Below the pieces are notes generated by a model that searched no databases, was not told the DNA's origin, and saw only the letters and a program-made list of their open reading frames with translations. Below are positions 43,054-51,280 of a stretch of DNA of 64,000 nucleotides, piece after piece. This stretch comes from Frigoribacterium faeni (GTDB taxonomy: Bacteria > Actinomycetota > Actinomycetes > Actinomycetales > Microbacteriaceae): the NCBI RefSeq assembly GCF_011761235.1, contig NZ_JAAOYW010000001.1, positions 186,781-250,780 of the forward strand, written 5' to 3'. A program made the translations under genes and the position numbers. Position 1 is the first letter of the stretch. Every line of letters begins with the position of its first letter.

Positions 43054-45726
43054 TCAGCCCTGGAGGGCGGCGACGATGCCCGTCAGCGCCGCCGGGATCG
43101 CCGCCACGTCCGAGCCGCCGCCCTGGGCGAGGTCGTCCTTGCCGCCGCCGCCGCCGCCGAGCACGCCCGCGGCCGCACGGGCCAGCTGCCCCGCCTTGAC
43201 GCCGGCCGAGCGAGCGGGCTCGGTCGTGGCGACGATCACCGCGGGCTTGCCCGACACGTCGGCCGCGAGGGCGACCACCGAGGCGGACGCGCTGCCGAGG
43301 CGCTCACGCACCGAGAGCACGAGCGAGCGCAGCTCGTCGGTGGACTTCACCGTGCCCACGGACTCGGCGACGACCGTGAGCGACCCCACGGACGCGGCCT
43401 TCTCGACCAGCGACGGGACGCGCAGCGAGAGCTGTGCGGACTCGAACTCGGCGATCTTCTTCTCGGCCGCCCGGAGGCTGGACACGAGGTCGCCGATCCG
43501 CTCGGGGAGCTGTTCGCGGGGCGTCCGCAGCGACGACGTCAGCTGCGACACGATGGCGCGCTCGGCGGCGAAGTCGCGGAACGCGTCGAGGCCGACGAGC
43601 GACTCGACACGGCGGTTCGTCGACCCGACCGAAGTCTCGCTGACCAGGTTGATCAGGCCGATCTGCGCGCTCGTCGCGACGTGCGTGCCGGCGCAGAGCT
43701 CACGTGACCAGGGCCCGCCGATGTCGACCATCCGCACGGTCTCGCCGTACTTCTCGCCGAAGAGCGCCATGGCGCCCATCGAACGGGCCTCGTCGAGCGG
43801 CAGGACCCGGGTGGTGACCGCGAGGTCGTCCCGGACGGCGGCGTTGGCGACCTCTTCGACCTCGCTGCGCGTCGCCGGGCTCAGGGCCTGGCTCCAGTTG
43901 AAGTCGAGGCGGAGGTACCCGGCCTTGTTGTACGAGCCGGCCTGGTGCGCCTCCGGCCCGAGGACCTCGCGGAGCGCCGCGTGCACGAGGTGGGTGGCGG
44001 AGTGCGCCTGGGTCGCGCCCCGGCGGTAGGCGGGGTCGACCACGCTGGTCGCGGCGTCGCCGACGCCGACCTCGCCGGAGCGCACCTGGACGCGGTGGCT
44101 GACGAGGCCCTTGACGGGCTTCTGGACGTCGAGCACCTCGAGGTCGAAGCCCGTGCCGACGATGCTGCCGGCGTCGGCCTCCTGGCCGCCCGACTCGGCG
44201 TAGAGGGAGGTCTCGGCGAGGATGACCTCGGCGATGTCGCCCGCCACGGCGCGGTCGACGCTCGCGCCGTCGACGATGAGGCCGAGCACCGTGGTGTCCG
44301 TGTCGAGCAGCTCGTACCCGGTGAACACGGTCTCGCCCTGGGCGCGGAAGGCGCTGTAGACGCTGAGGTCGGCCAGGGCCACCTTGCGCGACTTCGCGTC
44401 GGCCTTCGCCCGTGCACGCTGCTCGCTCATGAGGCGGTCGAACGCCTCGCGGTCGACCGTCAGGCCGCTCTCCTCGGCGATCTCGAGGGTGAGGTCGATC
44501 GGGAACCCGAACGTGTCGTGCAGCAGGAACGCCGTGTCGCCGGCGAGCCGGGGCGCGGTGCCGGGCGCCGCCTCCTTGACGGTGTCGTCGACGGCGATGT
44601 CGAGGATGCTCGTGCCGGCCGCGAGCGTGCGGAGGAAGGTCTCCTCCTCGGCGAACGCGAGCTGCGAGATGCGGTCCCAGTCGCGCTCGACCTCGGGGTA
44701 GGCGGACTTCATGGCGTCGCGCGAGGCGGCGAAGAGCACGGGGAAGGTCGTCCCCTCGACCCCGAGCAGGCGCATCGAGCGGACCGAGCGGCGCAGCAGG
44801 CGACGCAGGATGTAGCCGCGGCCCTCGTTGGACGGCCGGACGCCGTCGCTCATGAGCATCAGGGCGCTGCGCACGTGGTCGGCGATGACCCGCATGCGGA
44901 CGTCGTCGTCGTGCACGGCGCCGTAGCGGCGGCCCGACAGCTCGGACGCGGCGTCGAGGACCGGGCGGACCTGGTCGATCTCGTACATGTTGTCGACGCC
45001 CTGCTTGAGGAACGCGACGCGCTCGAGGCCCATGCCGGTGTCGATGTTCTTGTTCGGCAGCTCGCGGACGATGTCGAAGTCGACCTTCGAGCGGACGTTC
45101 TCGATCTGGTACTGCATGAACACGAGGTTCCAGATCTCGACGTACCGGTCGTCGTCGGTCGCCGGACCGCCGTCGGCGCCGTAGGCCGGGCCCCGGTCGA
45201 AGAAGATCTCGGAGCAGGGGCCCGCGGGGCCGGGCTGCCCCGTGTGCCAGTAGTTGGTGTCCTTGCCGAGTCGCTGGATCCGCTCGTCGGGCAGGCCGGC
45301 GACCTTCTTCCAGAGCGCGATGGCCTCGTCGTCCTCTTCGTAGACGGTGACCCAGAGGTCGTCGGGCGAGAAGGCGAGGCCGCCGTCGGCCTCGCTCGAG
45401 GTGAGGAGCTCCCAGGCGTAGCCGATCGCCTCCTCCTTGAAGTAGTCGCCGAACGAGAAGTTGCCGTTCATCTGGAAGAACGTGCCGTGACGCGGGGTCT
45501 TGCCGACCTCTTCGATGTCGTTCGTGCGGATGCACTTCTGCACGCTCGTCGCCCGGGCGTAGGGCGTCGGCACGAGGCCGGTGAGGTAGGGGATGAACGG
45601 CACCATGCCGGCCACGGTGAAGAGCAGCGACGGGTCGTCGCTCACGAGGGAGGCGGACGGGACGACGGTGTGGCCCCGCTCTCCGAAGTAGTCGAGCCAA
45701 CGGCGGCGGATCTCGGCGGTCTGCAT
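43054..45726 (-). CDS. alaS: alanyl-tRNA synthetase
   Basis: An 890-residue class II synthetase with editing. The aminoacylation core begins MQTAEIRRRWLDYFGERGH. The zinc-binding editing site is H575 and H579 in HSATH and C678 and H682 in CAGTH. A C-terminal DHHA1 domain follows with VVALAADVSGKPAV and a Gly-rich end. I chose the ATG at 45726 because upstream sequence in this frame is Arg-rich antiphase coding. It starts the alaS-ruvX-mltG unit. Confidence 0.97.
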   Translation of the reverse strand: MQTAEIRRRWLDYFGERGHTVVPSASLVSDDPSLLFTVAGMVPFIPYLTGLVPTPYARATSVQKCIRTNDIEEVGKTPRHGTFFQMNGNFSFGDYFKEEAIGYAWELLTSSEADGGLAFSPDDLWVTVYEEDDEAIALWKKVAGLPDERIQRLGKDTNYWHTGQPGPAGPCSEIFFDRGPAYGADGGPATDDDRYVEIWNLVFMQYQIENVRSKVDFDIVRELPNKNIDTGMGLERVAFLKQGVDNMYEIDQVRPVLDAASELSGRRYGAVHDDDVRMRVIADHVRSALMLMSDGVRPSNEGRGYILRRLLRRSVRSMRLLGVEGTTFPVLFAASRDAMKSAYPEVERDWDRISQLAFAEEETFLRTLAAGTSILDIAVDDTVKEAAPGTAPRLAGDTAFLLHDTFGFPIDLTLEIAEESGLTVDREAFDRLMSEQRARAKADAKSRKVALADLSVYSAFRAQGETVFTGYELLDTDTTVLGLIVDGASVDRAVAGDIAEVILAETSLYAESGGQEADAGSIVGTGFDLEVLDVQKPVKGLVSHRVQVRSGEVGVGDAATSVVDPAYRRGATQAHSATHLVHAALREVLGPEAHQAGSYNKAGYLRLDFNWSQALSPATRSEVEEVANAAVRDDLAVTTRVLPLDEARSMGAMALFGEKYGETVRMVDIGGPWSRELCAGTHVATSAQIGLINLVSETSVGSTNRRVESLVGLDAFRDFAAERAIVSQLTSSLRTPREQLPERIGDLVSSLRAAEKKIAEFESAQLSLRVPSLVEKAASVGSLTVVAESVGTVKSTDELRSLVLSVRERLGSASASVVALAADVSGKPAVIVATTEPARSAGVKAGQLARAAAGVLGGGGGGKDDLAQGGGSDVAAIPAALTGIVAALQG

Positions 45727-45791
45727 GGTTCTCCTGAGGGAGGGGTCGGTCGGTGGGGCTGCTGACGAGGAGGCGCGGGGGCCTCGCGCGG

Positions 45792-46034
45792 TCAGCTCGC
45801 GCTGGTCGTCCCGCCGGGGCGCGGCTCGGGGTCGCCCGTGCCCGCGTCGCCCGGCTCGGAGCCGCGCAGCTCGGCGTCCCGCGAGCGGTAGCCGTCGACG
45901 ACGGCGGCGCGGAAGTGGTCGAGGCCGCCGTCGAGCTCGCCGAAGAAGCGGCGGCCGCGCGGCGTCGAGTTGAGCAGGTGCGCCCCGACGAGGCCGAGGA
46001 CGACGCCGACGGACAACAGGACCAGGTTCTTCAC
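45792..46034 (-). CDS. small membrane-anchored protein upstream of alaS
   Basis: An 80-residue protein. An N-terminal hydrophobic helix (about 3-21, LVLLSVGVVLGLVGAHLL) is followed by NSTPRGRRFFGELDGGLDHFRAAVVDGYRSR and an acidic, Gly/Pro-rich tail. It resembles the small YtxH-like proteins found between rpsD and alaS in actinobacteria. The GTG start at 46034 has a good AGGAG upstream. It sits 65 bp before alaS. The function is unknown. Confidence 0.75.
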   Translation of the reverse strand: MKNLVLLSVGVVLGLVGAHLLNSTPRGRRFFGELDGGLDHFRAAVVDGYRSRDAELRGSEPGDAGTGDPEPRPGGTTSAS

Positions 46035-46120
46035 GGGTGCTCCTCACGACCTGCCTCGTGACGAGCACACGAGACGACACGTCAGCTTACTTCGTCGCCG
46101 GCGCACGCCGCGGACGACGA

Positions 46121-46152
46121 AGGGAGCGCACCACGGGCGTGGTGCGCTCCCT
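46121..46152 (-). terminator. strong terminator after rpsD
   Basis: A perfect 14-bp stem (AGGGAGCGCACCAC/GTGGTGCGCTCCCT) with loop GGGC lies 17 bp after the rpsD stop and is followed by TCGTCGTCC in the minus direction. Confidence 0.9.
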
Positions 46153-46169
46153 CCGGGGCGGTGCAGGTG

Positions 46170-46799
46170 TCAGCGAGCCGCGTAGTACTCGACGACCAGC
46201 TGGACCTCGCAGGTCACGGGGACCTCGGCGCGCTTCGGGCGACGCACGAGGCGGGCCTGCAGCTTGTCGATCTCGACCTCGAGGTAGCCCGGGGTCTTGG
46301 GCAGCACGTCGACGTGGCCGCCGGCCGCGGCGACCTGGAAGGGCTCGGTCTTCTCGCTCTTGGCCTTGACGTGGATCATCTGACCGGGCTTGACGCGGAA
46401 CGAGGGACGGTCGACGAGCTTGCCGTCGACCAGGATGTGACGGTGCACGACCATCTGGCGGGCCTGCGCCGTGGTGCGGGCGAAGCCGGCACGCAGGACG
46501 AGGGCGTCGAGACGGGTCTCGAGCAGCTCGACCAGGTTCTCACCGGTCAGGCCGGACGCCTTGCGGGCCTCGTTGAAGACGATCTTGAGCTGGGCCTCGC
46601 GGATGCCGTACTGGGCGCGCAGACGCTGCTTCTCGCGCAGACGGACGGCGTAGTCGCTGTCGGTCTTGCGCTTCGTGCGGCCGTGCTCGCCGGGAGCGTA
46701 GGGACGCTTCTCGAGGTAGCGGGCGGCCTTCGGGGTGAGGGCGATGCCCAGAGCGCGCGACAGGCGCGTCTTGCTCCGGGTGCGGGACTTGGTGGACAT
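46170..46799 (-). CDS. rpsD: 30S ribosomal protein S4
   Basis: A 209-residue S4, an early 16S rRNA-binding assembly protein. The start MSTKSRTRSKTRLSRALG at 46799 gives the normal length; a longer reading adds 24 unrelated residues. The S4 RNA-binding domain (about 95-160) is clear, with RLDALVLRAGFARTTAQAR and HRHILVDGKLVD. There is no zinc cysteine cluster, so it is the C-minus type. It is monocistronic here, with a leader of up to about 200 bp before rarA and a strong terminator. In many bacteria S4 represses its own synthesis through such a leader. Confidence 0.97.
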   Translation of the reverse strand: MSTKSRTRSKTRLSRALGIALTPKAARYLEKRPYAPGEHGRTKRKTDSDYAVRLREKQRLRAQYGIREAQLKIVFNEARKASGLTGENLVELLETRLDALVLRAGFARTTAQARQMVVHRHILVDGKLVDRPSFRVKPGQMIHVKAKSEKTEPFQVAAAGGHVDVLPKTPGYLEVEIDKLQARLVRRPKRAEVPVTCEVQLVVEYYAAR

Positions 46800-47004
46800 G
46801 TGTCTACTCTCAGGTTCTTGTCGGTGGTGGTGTCCGCCAGCCAGGCGCGCGAGCGCCGGCGAGCATGACAAGAGGGATGTGCGCCGCGGCGGCGACCGGC
46901 TACAGGTCGTCTCGCCTTGGTCGGGTCGTCGTCAGCAGCCGCGCGTCGACGCCCGAGTACAGGCAACCCCGCGAGCATACAGGAGAGGCGGCCGCACGGC
47001 GACC
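46800..47004 (-). promoter_or_regulatory. rpsD upstream region
   Basis: A 205-bp gap without a gene. A TATGCT -10 on the minus strand lies at 46979-46974, but its -35 (TCGCCG) is poor. If used, it would give a leader of about 165 nt before rpsD. The ribosome-site region (GAGAGTAGACAC) is weak, which fits the idea that leader folding governs translation; this is unproven. Confidence 0.35.
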
Positions 47005-48414
47005 TCAGCCGCCCCGGGTGATGCGGCGCAGCTTCTCGAGCCGGGCCGCGACGTCGCGCTCGTTGCCGTTGGCGGTCGGGTCGTAGTAGGTGTGGCCGAC
47101 CAGCTCGTCGGGCAGGTACTGCTGCTGGACGACGCCGAACTCGGAGTCGTGCGCGTACTTGTAGCCCTTGCCGTGGCCGAGGCGCTTGGCCCCCGGGTAG
47201 TGCGCGTCGCGCAGGTGCTTCGGCACGGGGCCGGCGGCACCGGCGCGCACGTCGGCGATCGCCGCGTCGAGGGCCCGGTACGCGCGGTTGGACTTGGGCG
47301 CCGTCGCGAGGTAGACGACGGCCTCGGCCATCGGGATGCGTCCCTCGGGCATGCCGATCATCTGGACGGCGGTCGCGGCGGAGACGGCCACGGTGAGCGC
47401 GTTCGGGTCGGCCATGCCGATGTCCTCGCCGGCGGACACGATGATGCGGCGACAGATGAACCGCGGGTCCTCGCCGGCCTCGATCATCCGGGCCAGGTAG
47501 TGCAGCGCGGCGTCGACGTCGGACCCCCGCACCGACTTGATGAAGGCGCTGATGACGTCGTAGTGCTCGTCGCCGTTGCGGTCGTAGCGCAGCAGCGCCC
47601 GGTCGACCGACTGCGCGACGGTCTCGGCCGTGATGACCGGTCGGTCGTCGGCGTCGGCCGGGTCGTCGTAGTCGGCGTCCGGGTCGTAGTCGGCGTCGGC
47701 GTCGGCAGAGGGGTCGTCCGGCCGGGCCGCCCGGGACTCGGCCGCCGTCGCCGCCGCGGACTGGGCGGAGGCCTCGAGGGCCGTGAGCGCCCGGCGCGCG
47801 TCGCCCGAGGCGAGCCGCACGATCGTCGCCAGCGCCTCGTCGTCGAGCACGACCCGGTCGGCGAGGCCGCGCGGGTCGACGACGGCCCGCCGGACGAGGT
47901 CGCCGAGGTCGTCGTCGCTGAGCTGCTCGAGGGTGAGCAGCAGGGACCGCGACAGGAGGGGCGTGATGACCGAGAACGACGGGTTCTCGGTCGTCGCCGC
48001 GATGAGGATGACCCAGCCGTTCTCGACGCCGGGCAGGAGGGCGTCCTGCTGCGCCTTGGTGAAGCGGTGGATCTCGTCGAGGAACAGCACGGTCGTGGTG
48101 CCGTAGAGGTCGCGGTTCGTCAGCGCCTTCTCCATCACCTGGCGGACGTCCTTCACGCCGGCGGTCACGGCGGACAGCTCGATGAACTGGCGGCCCGAGC
48201 TGTGCGCGATGGCCTGGGCGAGGGTCGTCTTGCCCGTGCCGGGCGGGCCCCAGAGGATGACGGAGACCGCGCCCTGTTCGCCCGACGTGTCGCTCGCGAG
48301 CGTCACGAGCGGGGACCCCGGTCTCAGCAGGTGCCGCTGGCCGGCGACCTCGTCGAGGCTGGTGGGGCGCATGCGGACCGCGAGAGGGGTCGAGCTCTGC
48401 GGCAGAGGGCTCAT
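47005..48414 (-). CDS. rarA: replication-associated recombination protein RarA (MgsA), with acidic insert
   Basis: A 469-residue clamp-loader-type AAA+ ATPase acting at stalled replication forks. Walker A is GPPGTGKTT (56-64), Walker B is [10 protein letters not shown] (109-118), sensor-1 is AATTENPS, and the C-terminal tetramerisation domain has [18 protein letters not shown]. The unusual part is residues 218-258: an Ala/Asp-rich insert with [20 protein letters not shown] between sensor-1/lid sequence and AETVAQSV. The family usually has a short loop there. The reading frame is intact. It is divergent from the cyclophilin gene by 82 bp. Confidence 0.95.
   Translation of the reverse strand: MSPLPQSSTPLAVRMRPTSLDEVAGQRHLLRPGSPLVTLASDTSGEQGAVSVILWGPPGTGKTTLAQAIAHSSGRQFIELSAVTAGVKDVRQVMEKALTNRDLYGTTTVLFLDEIHRFTKAQQDALLPGVENGWVILIAATTENPSFSVITPLLSRSLLLTLEQLSDDDLGDLVRRAVVDPRGLADRVVLDDEALATIVRLASGDARRALTALEASAQSAAATAAESRAARPDDPSADADADYDPDADYDDPADADDRPVITAETVAQSVDRALLRYDRNGDEHYDVISAFIKSVRGSDVDAALHYLARMIEAGEDPRFICRRIIVSAGEDIGMADPNALTVAVSAATAVQMIGMPEGRIPMAEAVVYLATAPKSNRAYRALDAAIADVRAGAAGPVPKHLRDAHYPGAKRLGHGKGYKYAHDSEFGVVQQQYLPDELVGHTYYDPTANGNERDVAARLEKLRRITRGG
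47641..47724 (-). repeat. in-frame low-complexity acidic insert in rarA
   Basis: Codons 231-258 of rarA form imperfect repeats encoding Asp-Ala-Asp/Asp-Tyr-Asp-Pro units. On the plus strand they show as GTCGTCGGCGTCGG and GTAGTCGGCGTC runs. Slippage at such triplet-like repeats could change the length in steps of three codons. Confidence 0.7.
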
Positions 48415-48438
48415 GGGGCTCCATGGTAGACCGGGCCA

Positions 48439-48466
48439 CCGACACGGACGGCGGCTCGGATACAGT
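48439..48466 (+). promoter_or_regulatory. possible promoter of the cyclophilin gene
   Basis: CCGACA (48439-48444) and TACAGT (48461-48466) are 16 bp apart in the 82-bp divergent gap. A start near 48473 gives a 24-nt leader with GGAGG before the GTG. Confidence 0.45.
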
Positions 48467-48496
48467 CGAGCGGGACATCACCGGCATGGAGGACAC

Positions 48497-49282
48497 GTGG
48501 CACCGAGCAGGAACCAGGACCGTGAGGCACGCGACCGGCTGAGGGCGTACACGGCCCGGCAGAGGGTGCACGAGACGCAGGTTCGCCGTCGTCGGCGCGA
48601 CAACCTGCTCGCCGCGGCGGGCGTCGTGGTCGTCGTCTCCCTGGCGGTCGTGACGCAGGTCGTGTGGGTCTCGGACGGCTCGGACGTCGAGGCCGCCGCC
48701 TCCGCCAGCCCGTCCCCGTCGGAGACGGCGTCGGCGAGCGGCTCCGTGCCGAGCGCCGACATCGCCGAGGGCCGCACCTGGACGGGGCAGCTCGACCTGA
48801 ACGACGACGTGCAGCTCGGCGTCGAGCTCGACGGCGCCGCGGCCCCGCAGGCGACGTCGGTCATCGTCGACCTCGCGCGGCAGGGCTTCTACACCGACAC
48901 GACGTGCCACCGCATGAGCGACGCCGAGACGGCGAAGTTCATCCAGTGCGGCTCCGCGAACGGCGACGGCACGGGCGACGCCGGCTTCACCTTCGGCCCC
49001 CTCGAGAACGTGCCCGAGGACGGCCTCTACCCGACGGGCACCATCGCGATGGCCCGCGGGGCGGCGCCCGACTCGCAGTCGACCCAGTTCTTCGTCACCT
49101 ACGGCGACACCTACCTCGACGCCTCGACGGGCGGCTACACCGTCGTCGGCCGCGTCACCAGCGGTCTCGACCAGCTGACCTCGCGCATCACGGACGCCGG
49201 GCTGACCCCCTCGACGCCGGACGTGCCGAACGACGGCGCGCCGGTCGTCCCGACCACGATCAGCTCGCTCACCCTGCAGTAG
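48497..49282 (+). CDS. membrane-anchored peptidyl-prolyl cis-trans isomerase (cyclophilin)
   Basis: A 261-residue protein. A basic cytoplasmic N-terminus (1-36) and one transmembrane helix (37-58) are followed by a Ser/Ala/Pro-rich linker (65-85) and a cyclophilin domain (about 95-260). Domain motifs are FYTDTTCHRM (131-140, active-site R139), IQCGSANGDG, GTIAMARG (181-188) and STQFFV (195-200). There is no lipobox. It probably folds exported proteins on the outer face of the membrane. The GTG at 48497 follows GGAGG with a 4-nt gap; an ATG 11 nt earlier is out of frame. In mycobacteria a ppiB-type gene also lies close to relA. Confidence 0.93.
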   Translation: MAPSRNQDREARDRLRAYTARQRVHETQVRRRRRDNLLAAAGVVVVVSLAVVTQVVWVSDGSDVEAAASASPSPSETASASGSVPSADIAEGRTWTGQLDLNDDVQLGVELDGAAAPQATSVIVDLARQGFYTDTTCHRMSDAETAKFIQCGSANGDGTGDAGFTFGPLENVPEDGLYPTGTIAMARGAAPDSQSTQFFVTYGDTYLDASTGGYTVVGRVTSGLDQLTSRITDAGLTPSTPDVPNDGAPVVPTTISSLTLQ

Positions 49283-49304
49283 TCCCTCCCGGGTGCTCGT
49301 GCAA

Positions 49305-49310
49305 TAGGCT
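49305..49310 (+). promoter_or_regulatory. -10 element for the DUF349 gene
   Basis: TAGGCT, in CAATAGGCTGG, lies 57 bp before the start codon and matches the -10 context proposed for pyk (GAATAGGCTG). No clear -35 is seen. Confidence 0.45.
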
Positions 49311-49366
49311 GGGGACCCATCGCCGGAACCCGTCCTGGGCTCCGCGACGAGCACCTCCAGCAAGGG

Positions 49367-50605
49367 ATGACAGTGGCTACTGACGATCAGGCACCCTGGG
49401 GCCGCGTCGACGACGACGGAACCGTCTACGTTCGCGAGGGCGACGGCGAGAGGGCTGTGGGCCAGTACCCCGACGCCACCCCCGCCGAGGCCCTCGCCTA
49501 CTACGAGCGCAAGTACACCGAGCTGAACGGGCAGGTCACCCTGCTCGAGCAGCGCGTGAAGCGGGGCGCCTCGGCGTCCGACGTCGCCAAGACGGTGGCG
49601 CACCTCAAGCAGCTGCTGGTCGAGCCCAGCGCCGTGGGCGACGTCGCGGCGCTCCGCACCCGGGTCGACGCCCTCGACAGCACGGTGGGCGAGCTCACCG
49701 AGAAGCAGAGCGCCGAGGCGCAGGAGGCGCTGGCCGAGGCCGTCGCGTACCGCACGTCCCTCGTCGTCGAGGCCGAGACCCTCGCCGCGCAGGATCCCGC
49801 CCGGGTGCAGTGGAAGCAGGTCACGGCGTCCGTCGACGACATCTTCGCCCGCTGGCAGAAGCACCAGTCCGAGGGGCCCCGCATCCCCAAGGGCGAGGGC
49901 AACGACCTCTGGAAGCGCTTCCGGGCCGCCCGCTCCACCATCGACCAGCACCGCAAGGCGTTCTACGCCGACCTCGACGCCACCCACCGCGAGGCACGCC
50001 AGCGCAAGCAGGCCCTCGTCGAGGCGGCGGACGGCCTCGCCGCCAAGGGCGCCGACGGCATCCCCGAGTACCGGCGGCTGCTCGACGACTGGAAGCGCGC
50101 CGGTCGTGCCGGCAAGAAGTACGACGACGCGCTGTGGGCCCGCTTCAAGCGCGCCGGCGACGTGCTCTACGCGGCCAAGGGCGAGATCGTCGCGCAGGAC
50201 GACGCCGAGTACCAGGGCAACCTGACGCTCAAGCTCGAGCTGCTCGACGAGGCCGAGAAGATCCTCGCGAACGACGACCGGGTCTCCGCCCGCGAGGCGC
50301 TGACGACGATCCAGCTCCGCTGGGACGAGATCGGTCGCGTGCCCCGTGACCAGGTGCGTCCCGTCGAGGACCGGCTGCGCAAGGTCGAGTCGCACGTGCG
50401 GCAGCTCGACGAGACGCACTGGGAGAAGAACAACCCGGAGCGCAAGGCACGCTCCGAGGGCCTCGCCAGCCAGCTGCAGGACGCCATCACCAAGCTCGAG
50501 GACGAGCTGGCGGCGGCCGAGGCGGGCGGCGACGCACGCAAGGTGAAGGACGCCCGCGAGGCGCTCGACGCGCGTCGCGTGTGGCTGGACGCCCTCGGGT
50601 CCTGA
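49367..50605 (+). CDS. DUF349 coiled-coil protein
   Basis: A 412-residue, highly charged, helical protein. Three DUF349-like repeats are visible at about residues 140-215, 216-290 and 295-365, each with a W-x-x-F/h-K/R-RF-R/K motif such as LWKRFRAARSTID, LWARFKRAGDVLYAAK and the diverged RLRKVESHVRQLDETHW. Coiled coil is likely at 45-75 and 360-400. There is no signal or membrane helix, so it is cytoplasmic. The function is unknown; DUF349 proteins are often found near relA. ATG 49367 or GTG 49373 could be the start. The gene has its own -10 after cyclophilin. Confidence 0.88.
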   Translation: MTVATDDQAPWGRVDDDGTVYVREGDGERAVGQYPDATPAEALAYYERKYTELNGQVTLLEQRVKRGASASDVAKTVAHLKQLLVEPSAVGDVAALRTRVDALDSTVGELTEKQSAEAQEALAEAVAYRTSLVVEAETLAAQDPARVQWKQVTASVDDIFARWQKHQSEGPRIPKGEGNDLWKRFRAARSTIDQHRKAFYADLDATHREARQRKQALVEAADGLAAKGADGIPEYRRLLDDWKRAGRAGKKYDDALWARFKRAGDVLYAAKGEIVAQDDAEYQGNLTLKLELLDEAEKILANDDRVSAREALTTIQLRWDEIGRVPRDQVRPVEDRLRKVESHVRQLDETHWEKNNPERKARSEGLASQLQDAITKLEDELAAAEAGGDARKVKDAREALDARRVWLDALGS

Positions 50606-50697
50606 CCCGCTCCTCCCCCGGCACGCACCGCCCGTCGCTCTCCACAGGAGGCGGCGGGCGGTTCGTCGTCCCGGGCCGTCTCGGGCAAGCTGGGCCG

Positions 50698-51252
50698 GTG
50701 CCACCGACCCTGCCGCGCCTCCTCACCGCCCGCGACCTCCCCGAGGTCGAGCTGCAGGCGGCCGCGCTCGACGGCGAGCTCGTCCGGGTCGTCGACAGCT
50801 GGGCGTCGGTGGCCGACCCCGACGACCCGGTGCGCCGCGCCTCGGCCCTCGCCGACGCGTTGGGGACGACCGTCATCGCGGCCCGCGAGACGGCGGCGTG
50901 GATCTGGGGAGCGAGGGCCGCGCCTCCCCGTCGGCTCGACGCCGTCGTCCCCTCGTCGGCGCGCCACCACGACGCGGGGCCCGATGTCCGCGTGGGCGAG
51001 GTGCTCATCGACGACGACGAGACGATGCGACTCGGGGGTCTGCGGGTGACCTCCCCGACCCGGACGGTGCTCGACCTGCTGCGGGGCGACGACTGGTCTG
51101 CCGCCGCCGAGCGGCTCGTCCGCACCCTGATGGCCGACCACCAGGTCGACCCGAGGCGCGTCACGGGGCTCGTGCGGCGGCACGGGCGCCTGCCGCACCG
51201 TCGCCGGGCTGCGCTGCGCCTGCGGACCCTGGTCGATCCCCTCGTCAGCTGA
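50698..51252 (+). CDS. AbiEi-like antitoxin-family protein, no toxin partner
   Basis: A 184-residue protein if translation starts at GTG 50698 (VPPTLPRLLTARDL). The motif VTSPTRTVLDLLRG (117-130) and the preceding segment LALGTTVIAARETAAWIWGA-like (54-72) resemble the C-terminal part of the type IV antitoxin AbiEi family, common as solitary genes in Microbacteriaceae. The usual N-terminal winged helix is short or diverged. No AbiEii nucleotidyltransferase is next to it; the next gene (relA) is convergent after 28 bp. So it may be an orphan regulator. An in-frame ATG at 50581 overlaps the DUF349 gene but gives an unlikely N-terminus. Confidence 0.65.
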   Translation: MPPTLPRLLTARDLPEVELQAAALDGELVRVVDSWASVADPDDPVRRASALADALGTTVIAARETAAWIWGARAAPPRRLDAVVPSSARHHDAGPDVRVGEVLIDDDETMRLGGLRVTSPTRTVLDLLRGDDWSAAAERLVRTLMADHQVDPRRVTGLVRRHGRLPHRRRAALRLRTLVDPLVS

Positions 51253-51280
51253 CAGGCCGACGAGGTCCGCCCCGCCGGTG

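Noticed and set aside
50581-50697. N-terminal extension of the AbiEi-like gene from the ATG at 50581
   Set aside because: It overlaps the DUF349 stop region, lacks a Shine-Dalgarno, and adds a low-complexity N-terminus. The GTG at 50698 gives a normal family length.
46547-50704. Long minus-strand frame across the rarA, cyclophilin and DUF349 region
   Set aside because: It crosses genes on both strands and gives Arg/His-rich nonsense sequence. It is a shadow of the real frames.
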